A stretch of 64,000 nucleotides of DNA from JACCWP01 sp963785115. GTDB lineage: Bacteria; Actinomycetota; Actinomycetes; Propionibacteriales; Nocardioidaceae. The notes below the pieces were generated by a model. The model searched no databases and had not been told where the DNA came from. It was given only the letters and a program-made list of their open reading frames with translations. The stretch is taken from the NCBI GenBank assembly GCA_963785115.1, contig CAWATY010000009.1:806001-870000 (forward strand), read 5' to 3'. Each line of letters begins with the position of its first letter. The first letter of the stretch is position 1. Shown here one piece after another: positions 1 through 6,728 of the stretch. Made by a program: the position numbers and the translations under genes.

Positions 1-195
1 CTTGCCGTTGCTGTGCTCCTCTGCCTGCCGGGCCAGCACCCGGCCCACGACGAGCGGGCCGGTCAGGTCGGAGCCGGGAGCGTGCAGCGCCTCCAGCTTG
101 AGCCCGAGCATGGTGAGCCTGGCGGCGAGCTGCTCGGGACCGACGTCGGACGGGAGGTCGACGTGGTCGCGGATCCACGACACCGGGGCCCGCAT
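1..195 (-). CDS. pheT: Phenylalanyl-tRNA synthetase beta subunit, N-terminal fragment
   Basis: The first 65 codons are visible and the gene continues past the left edge. The peptide opens MRAPVSWIRDHVDLP and contains LKLEALHAPGSDLTGP, the usual actinobacterial PheT N-terminus leading into the tRNA-binding (EMAP-like) domain. PheT pairs with PheS in the (alpha-beta)2 enzyme that charges tRNA-Phe in the cytoplasm and carries the editing domain. The ATG (195-193) shares one base with the pheS TGA (TGATG), so translation is almost certainly coupled. Identity is secure. Nothing can be said about the rest of the protein from this window. Confidence 0.95.
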   Translation of the reverse strand, partial: MRAPVSWIRDHVDLPSDVGPEQLAARLTMLGLKLEALHAPGSDLTGPLVVGRVLARQAEEHSNGK

Positions 196-1295
196 CAGAG
201 CTCCAGCCCGAACGCGCGGGTGAAGCGCACGTCGCCCTCGACCATGTCGCGCATGTCCGCGATGCCGTGCCGGAACATCAGGGTCCGGTCGATGCCCATC
301 CCGAAGGCGAAGCCGGAGTACTCCTCGGGATCCACGCCGCAGGCGACCAGCACCCGGGGGTTCACGACGCCGCAGCCGCCCCACTCCACCCAGCCCTCGC
401 CCTTGCACGTCCGGCAGCCGTCGACGGCGGGAGCCTGGCCCAGGCAGACGAAACAACGCAGGTCGACCTCGGCGCTGGGCTCGGTGAACGGGAAGTACGA
501 CGGCCGGAACCGGGTGTCGACCGCCGACCCGAACATCGCCCCCGCGAAGTGGTCCAGCGTGCCCTTGAGGTGGCCGAGGCCGAGCCCACGGTCGACCGCC
601 AACCCCTCGACCTGGTGGAAGACCGGCGTGTGGGTGGCGTCCAGCTCGTCGGTACGGAAGACCCGCCCGGGGGCCACCACGTAGACCGGCGGCCGCCGGG
701 ACAGCAGGGTGCGGATCTGCACCGGAGAGGTCTGCGTCCGCAGCACGATGTGGGACTCGGGAGGATCGAGGAAGAACGTGTCCTGCAGGCTCCGGGCGGG
801 ATGGTCGGGGCCGAGGTTGAGGGCGTCGAAGTTCAACCACTCGGTCTCGACCTCGGGACCTTCGGTGATCTCCCAGCCCATCGCGACGAAGACCTCGGCG
901 ATGGACTCCTGCACCGTGGTGAGCGGGTGCCGGGCGCCGAGCCGTCCGTATCCGGAGGCCGTGGTGACGTCGACGACCTCGTCGACGAGCATCCGCTCCT
1001 CGGCCTCGGCCTCGAGCTCGGACTGCCGGGCGGCCAGCGCGGCGCCCACCTCGCCGCGGGCCCGCCCCACCCGCATTCCTGCCTCCTTGCGGGCCTGCGG
1101 CGGAAGCGCACCGATCTCGCGGTTCGCCAGCGCCAGCGGCGAACGGTCGCCGGCGTGGGCCAGCCGGACCTCCTTCAGCTCGTCGAGCGAGCGGGCAGCC
1201 GCGACGGCAGCCAGCGCCTCGTCGCGGCTACGGTCGACCTGTTCGGCGTGCAACGGGGTCACCTCGACCGGGTCGTAGTCGGTGCTGCCCGCCAT
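195..1295 (-). CDS. pheS: Phenylalanyl-tRNA synthetase alpha subunit
   Basis: 366 aa, the normal length for bacterial PheS. An N-terminal coiled-coil arm (about residues 15-110, rich in Ala/Arg/Glu) precedes the class II catalytic core. Visible core features are the motif 2 region (GRVFRTDELDATHTP then FHQVEG), the Cys-rich stretch around CFVCLG and CRTCKGEGW, and motif 3 GFAFGMGIDR near residue 328. It catalyses ATP-dependent charging of tRNA-Phe with PheT, whose start overlaps its stop codon. A TAGACT -10 element upstream suggests its own promoter in addition to read-through from the infC-rplT-trmH-kinase genes. The ATG at 1295 gives a full-length arm. Confidence 0.97.
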   Translation of the reverse strand: MAGSTDYDPVEVTPLHAEQVDRSRDEALAAVAAARSLDELKEVRLAHAGDRSPLALANREIGALPPQARKEAGMRVGRARGEVGAALAARQSELEAEAEERMLVDEVVDVTTASGYGRLGARHPLTTVQESIAEVFVAMGWEITEGPEVETEWLNFDALNLGPDHPARSLQDTFFLDPPESHIVLRTQTSPVQIRTLLSRRPPVYVVAPGRVFRTDELDATHTPVFHQVEGLAVDRGLGLGHLKGTLDHFAGAMFGSAVDTRFRPSYFPFTEPSAEVDLRCFVCLGQAPAVDGCRTCKGEGWVEWGGCGVVNPRVLVACGVDPEEYSGFAFGMGIDRTLMFRHGIADMRDMVEGDVRFTRAFGLEL

Positions 1296-1341
1296 TGCTG
1301 CCCCTCACCCACGTCCCGGGGCAGCTCCCCGGGCGGCTCGC

Positions 1342-1347
1342 AGTCTA
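1342..1347 (-). promoter_or_regulatory. Probable -10 element of pheST (TAGACT)
   Basis: The minus strand reads CCTAGACTGC here, a good match to the actinobacterial TANNNT -10 box, about 47 nt before the pheS ATG. No clear -35 is visible. The same TAGACT hexamer recurs before fmt, rpe, efp and the cyclophilin-like gene in this window, which supports its being a real promoter class. Confidence 0.5.
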
Positions 1348-1428
1348 GGAACCCGGGCTGGGACCCCGCGAACCAGTTCCCTCTCGCGCCCGCTACCGGG
1401 CCCACCCGCGTCACCGGCCGAGGGCATC

Positions 1429-1523
1429 GGGGTTTCCCAAGCGAACGTGGGACACCGAAGGTTCGCCCGTGTCACAAGACGGGGGAACCTCGGGTTTCCC
1501 AAGGGAACGTGGGAAACCCGAGG
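1429..1523. repeat. Palindromic repeat element at the 3' end of the histidine kinase gene (likely terminator)
   Basis: Two direct copies of a 23-nt unit (GGGTTTCCCAAG then NGAACGTGGGA) start near 1430 and 1491. The second copy is extended into a perfect 14-bp hairpin, 1488-1501 pairing with 1510-1523, with an 8-nt loop. It begins immediately after the kinase stop codon. A smaller CGAAC/GTTCG hairpin lies inside the first copy. There is no U-tract, so it would be an I-shaped actinobacterial-type terminator or an RNA stabiliser. It resembles the element at the ribH stop (7985-8016). Confidence 0.6.
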
Positions 1524-2588
1524 TCAGCCCTCCATGACGTCGGGCTCTGCTGCCGGCAGCCAGACGCGGACCCGGGCGCCGCCGGCGGCGTTGTCGAGGA
1601 TGCTCACCTCGCCGGCGTGCGCCTCGACCAGGCCGCGGACGATGTAGAGGCCCAGGCCGCTGCCGTCGCGGGCCCCGGAGCGCCAGAACCGGGTGAAGGC
1701 CCGCTCGCGCATCTCGTCGGGCACACCGTCGCCCTCGTCGTCGACCAGCAGGAAGAGTCCCGGCGTCCCGTCGGCGGCGGCCTCGGGCCCGAGCGCGACG
1801 TCGACCGCCCCGCGTCCGTGCCGCTGGGCGTTGTCGACCAGGTTGGTGACCACCTGATTGAGCTTGTCGGCGTCGCCCCACATCTCGGGAAGGCCGTCGT
1901 GTTCGACCACCCGGACCGGGCGGCCGCCGGCAGCCTCGGCACTCTCGACCACCCGCCGCACCAGCTGGGCCATGTCGACCGGTTGCGTGCGCAGGGTGAG
2001 CCGGCCGGAGTCGATCCGGGCGGTGTCGAGCAGCTCGGTGATGAGCCGGGCGAGCCGGTCGGCGTCGGCGTCGACGGTCTCCAGCATCAGCCGGCGCTGC
2101 TGCTCGGAGAACCGGTCCCACTTGGCCAGCAGGGTCGCGGTGAACCCCTTGACGCCGGTCAGCGGCGAGCGCAGCTCGTGGGCAACGGTCGCGACCAGGT
2201 CGGAGCGCTCACGGTCGAGCCGCTCCCGGGCGCGTACCGAGCGGATGCCGACGGCGACCCGCTGCACCGGGCCGAGGGGCTCCGCGCGCAGCAGTCGCCC
2301 GGTGACCAGCAGCTCGTGGCCGTCCTGACGGAACCACGACCGCTCGACCAGGCGGGTGCGGGTGGCCAGTCCGGCGTAGGGCTGCAGGCAGTCGTACCAG
2401 GTGTTGCCGTCGAGGTCGTCGAGCGCGACGATCTCGGCCAGGTGCGCGCCGAGAACCTTGTCGGGATCGTGCAGCAGCAACGACACCGCGCGGGCGTTGG
2501 CGCGGACAACAAGGGCGTCGGCGTCGGCGACGACGAGACCGTCCGGGAGGTCGTCGACCCCCACCCAGTCGTCACGGTCGTCTCGCAC
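1524..2588 (-). CDS. Cytoplasmic PAS-domain sensor histidine kinase (orphan)
   Basis: 354 aa with no signal peptide or membrane segment, so a soluble sensor. The N-terminal 110 residues look like a PAS domain (DLPDGLVVADADALVVRANARA). Next come the HisKA H-box with phospho-acceptor His137 (AHELRSPLTG), the N-box (NLVDNAQRHG, about 249-258), the G1 box (DEGDGVP, about 284) and the G2 box (GSGLGLYIVRG, about 309). All ATPase and kinase boxes are intact. No response regulator gene is adjacent. It sits between trmH and pheS in the translation operon. The GTG start at 2588 is preceded by GTGAGGA at a good distance, and a TAGCCT -10-like box lies at 2643-2648. Ligand and partner are unknown. Confidence 0.88.
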   Translation of the reverse strand: MRDDRDDWVGVDDLPDGLVVADADALVVRANARAVSLLLHDPDKVLGAHLAEIVALDDLDGNTWYDCLQPYAGLATRTRLVERSWFRQDGHELLVTGRLLRAEPLGPVQRVAVGIRSVRARERLDRERSDLVATVAHELRSPLTGVKGFTATLLAKWDRFSEQQRRLMLETVDADADRLARLITELLDTARIDSGRLTLRTQPVDMAQLVRRVVESAEAAGGRPVRVVEHDGLPEMWGDADKLNQVVTNLVDNAQRHGRGAVDVALGPEAAADGTPGLFLLVDDEGDGVPDEMRERAFTRFWRSGARDGSGLGLYIVRGLVEAHAGEVSILDNAAGGARVRVWLPAAEPDVMEG

Positions 2589-2669
2589 GGTGCTGTCCTC
2601 ACCGTTCAGCCCCGGCCCGCGGCCAGGGTCCCACCCACCTGCAGGCTAGTCCGCCCCGACGACCTGCTG

Positions 2670-3521
2670 TCAGTGCCGGTCCTCACGGGGCGGGTCCCCG
2701 GTCCGTTGGACGCGGGCGCTCGCGTACAGGCAGACGGCGGCGGCGCTGGCCAGGTTGAGGCTCTCGGCCCGCCCGTGCAGCGGCACCGCCACGGCCGCGT
2801 CCGCGAGGTCGAGCACCGCGGGCGGCAGCCCGTGCGCCTCGTTGCCGAAGAGCCACGCGGTGGGGCGGGCCAGCAGCCCGCTCGCCTCGGCCGACTCGAG
2901 ATCGATCTCAGCGGCACCGTCGGCCGCGAGCAGCTGCAGCCCGGCCGTACGGGCTGCGGTCGCCGCGAGCACCGGATCGGGCTCGACGGCCAGCGGGAGG
3001 TGGAAGATCGAACCCACGCTCGCCCGGACGGCCTTGGGGTTGTACGGGTCGACGCTGTCGCCGGCCAGGACGACGGCATCGGCGCCGGCGGCGTCCGCAC
3101 AGCGGACCAGCGTGCCGGCGTTGCCGGGATCGCGGACGTCGACCCCGACGGCGACCAGCCGCGGCGAACCGGCCAGCGCCTCGGCCACCGGGACGTCGAC
3201 GAACGCGCAGACCGCGGCGACTCCCTGTGGCTGCACGGTGTCGGCAACCACTGCGACGACGTCGTCGGACACCTCGGTCCACGTCGCTGCGACGGTTGCG
3301 GCGCGCTCCCGCAGCCCCGGGTGCCGATCAGCGACGGCGGCGGTCGCGAAGACCTCGACGACCACGCCGGGTACGTCGAGCGCCTCGCGCACCGCCTGCG
3401 GCCCCTCGGCGACGAACCGCCGGCCCAGCGCGCGGTCGCGGCGACGGTGCAGGCGCCGGGCGGCCCTGACCCGCCCCGAGCGGGGCGTCAGCGGCTGCTC
3501 GGCGTGCGGGTCGCCGCTCAG
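2670..3521 (-). CDS. TrmH/SpoU-family RNA 2'-O-ribose methyltransferase
   Basis: SPOUT methyltransferase that would transfer methyl from SAM to a ribose 2'-OH of tRNA or rRNA. The three SpoU motifs are visible: DVRDPGNAGTLVR, WLFGNEAHGL, and VPLHGRAESLNLASAA near the C-terminus. The first conventional start (GTG 3392) would give 240 aa but would cut off a clearly homologous substrate-binding N-terminus that reads LTPRSGRVRAARRL...FVAEGPQAV in the same frame. No ATG, GTG or TTG exists further upstream in frame. I therefore place the start at CTG 3521-3519, which overlaps the rplT stop as CTGA and gives 283 aa, normal for the family. The target nucleotide cannot be deduced. Family call is sure. 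The start is an inference. Confidence 0.85.
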   Translation of the reverse strand: MSGDPHAEQPLTPRSGRVRAARRLHRRRDRALGRRFVAEGPQAVREALDVPGVVVEVFATAAVADRHPGLRERAATVAATWTEVSDDVVAVVADTVQPQGVAAVCAFVDVPVAEALAGSPRLVAVGVDVRDPGNAGTLVRCADAAGADAVVLAGDSVDPYNPKAVRASVGSIFHLPLAVEPDPVLAATAARTAGLQLLAADGAAEIDLESAEASGLLARPTAWLFGNEAHGLPPAVLDLADAAVAVPLHGRAESLNLASAAAVCLYASARVQRTGDPPREDRH

Positions 3522-3916
3522 GCGGCCTCGCCGTCCTCGCCGCGGGCGGCGTTGACGTCAGCGGGCAGTGCACCGCGGGCGACCTCGACCAGCGCGGTGA
3601 ATGCCGTGGGGTCGTTGACCGCGAGGTCGGCGAGGACGCGACGGTCGACCTCGACGCCGGCCTCGCGCAGACCTTGCACGAACCGGTTGTACGTCAGGCC
3701 GTGCGCGCGGGAGGCGGCGTTGATCCGGGTGATCCACAGCCGGCGGAAGTCGCCCTTACGGGCACGACGGTCCCGGTAGGCGTAGACCATCGAGTGGGTG
3801 ACCTGCTCCTTGGCCTTGCGGTACAGCCGGGAGCGCTGGCCGCGATAGCCGGAGGCGCGCTCCAGGGTGCTGCGGCGCTTCTTGGCGGCGTTGACGGACC
3901 GCTTGACGCGTGCCAC
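3518..3916 (-). CDS. rplT: 50S ribosomal protein L20
   Basis: 132 aa, opening MARVKRSVNAAKKRR and containing YRDRRARKGDFRRLWITRIN, the hallmark of L20, which binds 23S rRNA domain II early in 50S assembly. The C-terminal tail after about residue 117 (VNAARGEDGEAA) is slightly longer than in short L20s and is acidic. It follows rpmI by about 40 nt and its stop overlaps the proposed CTG start of trmH. In Firmicutes and E. coli L20 represses its own operon, but I see no obvious L20-binding mimic here. Confidence 0.98.
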   Translation of the reverse strand: MARVKRSVNAAKKRRSTLERASGYRGQRSRLYRKAKEQVTHSMVYAYRDRRARKGDFRRLWITRINAASRAHGLTYNRFVQGLREAGVEVDRRVLADLAVNDPTAFTALVEVARGALPADVNAARGEDGEAA

Positions 3917-3957
3917 TTCGGAACTCCTTCTGCTTCGGGGGGTGGGTCAGGCGTCGG

Positions 3958-4167
3958 TCAGCGACCGAGCATCTTCTTGACCCGGCTCACGTCGGACTTG
4001 GCCACCTCGGTGGTGCCGGCGAGCCTGCGGCGGTGCTTGGACCCCCGGATGGGTGTGGACGCGAACGCAGCACCGGCCTTGCGGCTTGCGTGCAGCCTGC
4101 GCAGCTTGCCGGTGCCGGTGATCTTCACCCGCTTCTTCATGCCCGAGTGGGGCTTCATCTTCGGCAT
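3958..4167 (-). CDS. rpmI: 50S ribosomal protein L35
   Basis: 69 aa, very basic, MPKMKPHSGMKKRVKITGTGKL at the N-terminus (spanning the first 22 residues) and RRLAGTTEVAKSDVSRVKKMLGR-like ending, both diagnostic of L35. It lies between infC (59 nt upstream) and rplT, the universal infC-rpmI-rplT order. The length is normal and there is nothing unusual in the sequence. Confidence 0.98.
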   Translation of the reverse strand: MPKMKPHSGMKKRVKITGTGKLRRLHASRKAGAAFASTPIRGSKHRRRLAGTTEVAKSDVSRVKKMLGR

Positions 4168-4226
4168 CGGTGTGCCTTTCCTGTTTCGGCCTGTCTCGGC
4201 CTGATCGGCTGGTGGTGAGCGCCTGG

Positions 4227-4901
4227 TCAGGCGTCGGGGTCCATGTCGGCGTCGATGTTCTCGGAGCGCTTGCGCGGCTTGACCTCGGTCGAGGCCGGCG
4301 CACGGTCGGCGCGCTCGGCCTGGCGCTCGGCGCGCCGGTCGGCGACCTCGCGGGCACGTTCCTCGCGCACCTCCGCCCGGGCCTCGGCCTTCTTGCGGTG
4401 CGGTCCGAGCACCATGATCATGTTGCGGCCGTCCTGGCGCGGCGCCGACTCGACGAAGCCCAGCTCCTCGACGTCACCTGCCAGTCGCTGCAGCAGCCGG
4501 AACCCGAGCTCGGGGCGGTACTGCTCGCGACCGCGGAACATGATCGTGATCTTGACCTTGTCCCCCTGGCGCAGGAACCGCACGACGTGACCCTTCTTGG
4601 TCTCGTAGTCGTGCTTGTCGATCTTCGGTCGGAGCTTCATCTCCTTGATGACCGTGTGCGTCTGGTTCCGCCGTGACTCGCGGGCCTTCTGCGCCGTCTC
4701 GTACTTGAACTTGCCGTAGTCCATGAGCTTGGCGACCGGGGGGCGAGCCGTGGGTGCGACCTCGACCAGGTCGAGGTCGGACTCCTGGGCCAGCCGGAGG
4801 GCGTCGTCGATTCGGACGATCCCGACCTGCTCCCCATTGGGTCCGACGAGCCGTACCTCCGGCACCCGGATGCGCTCGTTGATCCGCAGCTCAGTGCTGA
4901 T
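4227..4901 (-). CDS. infC: Translation initiation factor IF-3, ATC start codon
   Basis: 224 aa from a non-canonical ATC codon (4901-4899), preceded by a consensus AGGAGG separated by ACCC. The protein begins ISTELRINERIRVPEVRL, exactly where IF-3 homologues begin, and no ATG/GTG/TTG lies nearby that would keep this N-terminus. The N-domain and linker (to about residue 85), the C-domain (KEMKLRPKIDKHDYETK, FRGREQYRPELG) and a charged tail of about 45 residues (RAEREQAER-like, ending DADMDPDA) are visible. The tail is typical of actinobacterial IF-3. IF-3 discriminates against non-AUG starts, and AUU/AUC starts on infC are the known basis of its autoregulation. First gene of the rpmI-rplT-trmH-kinase-pheST series. 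Confidence 0.93.
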   Translation of the reverse strand: MSTELRINERIRVPEVRLVGPNGEQVGIVRIDDALRLAQESDLDLVEVAPTARPPVAKLMDYGKFKYETAQKARESRRNQTHTVIKEMKLRPKIDKHDYETKKGHVVRFLRQGDKVKITIMFRGREQYRPELGFRLLQRLAGDVEELGFVESAPRQDGRNMIMVLGPHRKKAEARAEVREERAREVADRRAERQAERADRAPASTEVKPRKRSENIDADMDPDA

Positions 4902-5148
4902 GGGTCCTCCTGTGTGTCCGGTGACAGTGCCTCGGCCGCGGCCCGGATGCCTCCAGACATGACGAAGGCTTCCGTGCCGATCACGCACGGAAGCCACCCG
5001 GCGCCACGAGGACGCCCGCGGACCGGCCCGATGCTGCTGGGCCGCTCCGGCCGAACCCGACGACCTGTGGTCGGTGCGGGTGGGAGGTGGACTCCGCTTG
5101 TGAGCGGCGCCGTGCACGCACGACGATCCGCTGGCCGGGGTCAGACTA
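4902..5148 (-). promoter_or_regulatory. Long structured infC leader with promoter
   Basis: The 314-nt gap between infC (minus) and the membrane protein gene (plus, 5216) contains no credible gene. On the minus strand a TGGTAGTCT stretch (TAGTCT at 5143-5148) looks like the infC -10. The roughly 240-nt leader holds several hairpins. The strongest is a perfect 11-bp stem (4967-4977 with 4985-4995, GGCTTCCGTGC/GCACGGAAGCC, 7-nt loop). Smaller ones are CCGCT/AGCGG (5094-5107) and GACC/GGTC (5062-5072). No U-tract follows, so a simple terminator is unlikely. An attenuator or protein-binding leader is possible. I do not recognise it as a named Rfam leader. Confidence 0.5.
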
Positions 5149-5215
5149 CCAGGCTCGGGCGGGCGGATCCGCCTCGCTCGCGCCCGGGGGCCGGCGGCTG
5201 TGACAGGCTGGACGC

Positions 5216-5710
5216 GTGTCCACGTACTCGCTGCTGTGGCTGCCGTGGATCTGCGGGCTGAGCGCCGTCGCGGGATGGCTCGCGCTGCGGGCCCGGCGTC
5301 GCGGCGACTCGCTCGGCGCCCTGCGCTGGGTGGGGTGGGGACTGATCCCGCCTGCCCTGCTGCTCACCGGCTCGATGCGGTTGGTGTCGCGGATCGCCGA
5401 AGCGACCACCTCGTGGGCCGCCAACCTGGTGTTCAACCCCACGACCTGGCTGGGTGTCCTCGTCGGAGCCGCGGGCATCGCCCTGATCGCCGGCACCTCG
5501 GCGCTGCGACGGCGTCGAGGCCCCGCAGCGGGTCGCACGCAGGGTCCCGCACGGGTGACCGCGCCCGGCACGGACAAGGCGGTCGGCCCAGGCAGGGGCA
5601 CCGGCAAGGGCACCGGCAAGGGCACCGGCAAGGGCACCGGCAAAGGCACCGCCGTCGACGACGACATGGCCGAGATCGAGGAGATCCTGCGTCGACGGGG
5701 CATCAGCTGA
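5216..5710 (+). CDS. Small membrane protein with GTGK repeats, unknown function
   Basis: 164 aa from GTG 5216. About three hydrophobic segments are visible: near residues 5-25 (SLLWLPWICGLSAVAGWLAL), 37-60 (WVGWGLIPPALLLTG) and 80-103 (WLGVLVGAAGIALIAGTSAL). A basic linker and four to five tandem Gly-Thr-Gly-Lys units follow, encoded by an almost perfect 12-bp direct repeat (about 5595-5650). The protein ends in an acidic helix, DDDMAEIEEILRRRGIS. I do not recognise a named family with certainty. The layout (short multi-pass protein with a conserved EIEEILRRRGI-like tail) recurs in actinobacteria near infC. The weak CAGGCT box 6 nt before the GTG could allow a leaderless mRNA. It is divergent from infC and followed 14 nt later by a P-loop kinase gene. 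Confidence 0.75.
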   Translation: MSTYSLLWLPWICGLSAVAGWLALRARRRGDSLGALRWVGWGLIPPALLLTGSMRLVSRIAEATTSWAANLVFNPTTWLGVLVGAAGIALIAGTSALRRRRGPAAGRTQGPARVTAPGTDKAVGPGRGTGKGTGKGTGKGTGKGTAVDDDMAEIEEILRRRGIS

Positions 5711-5724
5711 GCCGGACGCGTCGG

Positions 5725-6273
5725 GTGGCCGGCGTCGCGGAGCTGGCCACGGAGGTGCTGAGGCGTCCAGCGCTCGCCGGGCGCTGCCGACTGGTGCTGG
5801 TCGAGGGCCGGGCGGGTGCGGGGAAGACCCACATGGCCGGCGTCCTCGCGACCCGGCTACGGCGGCACGGGACGGTCACGGTCGTGGCCATGGACGACCT
5901 GTACCGCGGCTGGCACGACCTGCCCACGGTGGGCCGGTTCGTCCATCACCAGGTCGTCGGGCCGCTGGTCGCCGGCACCCGGCCCCGGGTCTCGGGCTGG
6001 GACTGGGAGCGATCGCGACCCACCGAACCACGACCGGTGCCTCCGGCCGACGTCGTGCTGGTCGAGGGCGTCGGGTCGTGGTCGAGACCGCTGGACCCGT
6101 GGATCAGCCTGCTGGTGTGGGTCCAGGCACCCGACGACCGGCGCAAGGCGCGCGCGCTGGCCCGTGACGGCGCCGTCTTCGCCGCGCACTGGGACGCCTG
6201 GGCCGCCGACGAGGTGCGCGTCCATCGCCGGGAGGGCACCCGGCCGCGCGCGGACGTCGAGTGGCCGGGCTGA
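5725..6273 (+). CDS. P-loop kinase, uridine-kinase-like
   Basis: 182 aa from GTG 5725. A Walker A motif GRAGAGKT lies near residue 29. MDDLYRGWHDLP follows, resembling the substrate-binding loop of uridine kinase/phosphoribulokinase-type enzymes, then a Walker-B-like strand DVVLVEGVGSW, and the lid or adenine region is PDDRRKARALARDG. Such proteins phosphorylate small molecules (nucleosides, pantothenate-like compounds), but the exact substrate cannot be read from the sequence. It follows the membrane protein gene by 14 nt on the same strand and converges on the PH-domain gene. Start choice: the first GTG after the upstream stop, preserving the whole P-loop domain. Confidence 0.8.
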   Translation: MAGVAELATEVLRRPALAGRCRLVLVEGRAGAGKTHMAGVLATRLRRHGTVTVVAMDDLYRGWHDLPTVGRFVHHQVVGPLVAGTRPRVSGWDWERSRPTEPRPVPPADVVLVEGVGSWSRPLDPWISLLVWVQAPDDRRKARALARDGAVFAAHWDAWAADEVRVHRREGTRPRADVEWPG

Positions 6274-6289
6274 CGCCGGGGCGGGCTAG

Positions 6290-6303
6290 GTGATCGCGAT
6301 CAC
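6290..6303. other. 14-bp perfect palindrome at a convergent gene end
   Basis: GTGATCGCGATCAC is self-complementary over 14 bp. It overlaps the stop codon of the PH-domain gene (minus) and lies 17 nt after the stop of the P-loop kinase (plus). It could be part of a bidirectional terminator or a dimeric regulator site. Without a spacer loop it is a poor RNA hairpin. Chance occurrence in GC-rich DNA cannot be excluded. Confidence 0.35.
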
Positions 6304-6728
6304 GGGTCACGCGGTGCGTGCCGCGCGAGCTCGGCCCGCAGCGACCGGACGGCGGCGAGGGCCCGATCGCCGTCCGCCCGCTGGATGGCCATCAGCTGCA
6401 CCACGTTGCCGTCGCTGGTGTCCAGCGTCGCCCACGGCGCACCGCGGCCGATGCTGACCTGCACCGCCTCGGCCCAGTCGAGGTCGTGTCGGCGATACCC
6501 GTTGACGACGTGGATCCCGCCGGGGTCGGTGCGCACACGGGTGCGCGCGATGCCGTGCAGCACGCACAACGCAACGGCCAGCACCAGAGCGAGAGTGACG
6601 TTCTGGGTCACGGTGAACTCGGCCCGTACCTCGGCGGGCAGAGCCACCGTGATCACCACGAGCACGAGCAGCAGGCACCCCGCCGCCGCGGCCGCGACGA
6701 CCCGCGCGCCGAGGGGCCGGTACGTCAC
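6300..6728 (-). CDS. PH-domain-like membrane protein
   Basis: 142 aa from GTG 6728, which overlaps the hisG stop as GTGA. Two N-terminal transmembrane helices (about residues 8-30 and 42-62) precede a soluble beta-rich domain beginning VRTDPGGIHVVNGYRRHDLDWAEAVQVSIGRGAPWATL. This is the pattern of bacterial PH (bPH) domains such as the low-molecular-weight protein antigen 6 type found behind hisG in mycobacteria and relatives. The function is unknown, probably envelope associated. It is the last gene of the hisE-hisG unit. Confidence 0.8.
   Translation of the reverse strand: MTYRPLGARVVAAAAAGCLLLVLVVITVALPAEVRAEFTVTQNVTLALVLAVALCVLHGIARTRVRTDPGGIHVVNGYRRHDLDWAEAVQVSIGRGAPWATLDTSDGNVVQLMAIQRADGDRALAAVRSLRAELARHAPRDP

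Noticed and set aside
1296..1523. T-box leader for pheST
   Set aside because: No T-box sequence or specifier-loop architecture was found. The hairpins belong to the end of the kinase gene.
267..3779. Very long plus-strand open frame (1170 codons) opposite pheS, kinase and trmH
   Set aside because: It is antisense to genes with clear conserved motifs, and its translation is compositionally odd. High GC makes such shadow frames common.
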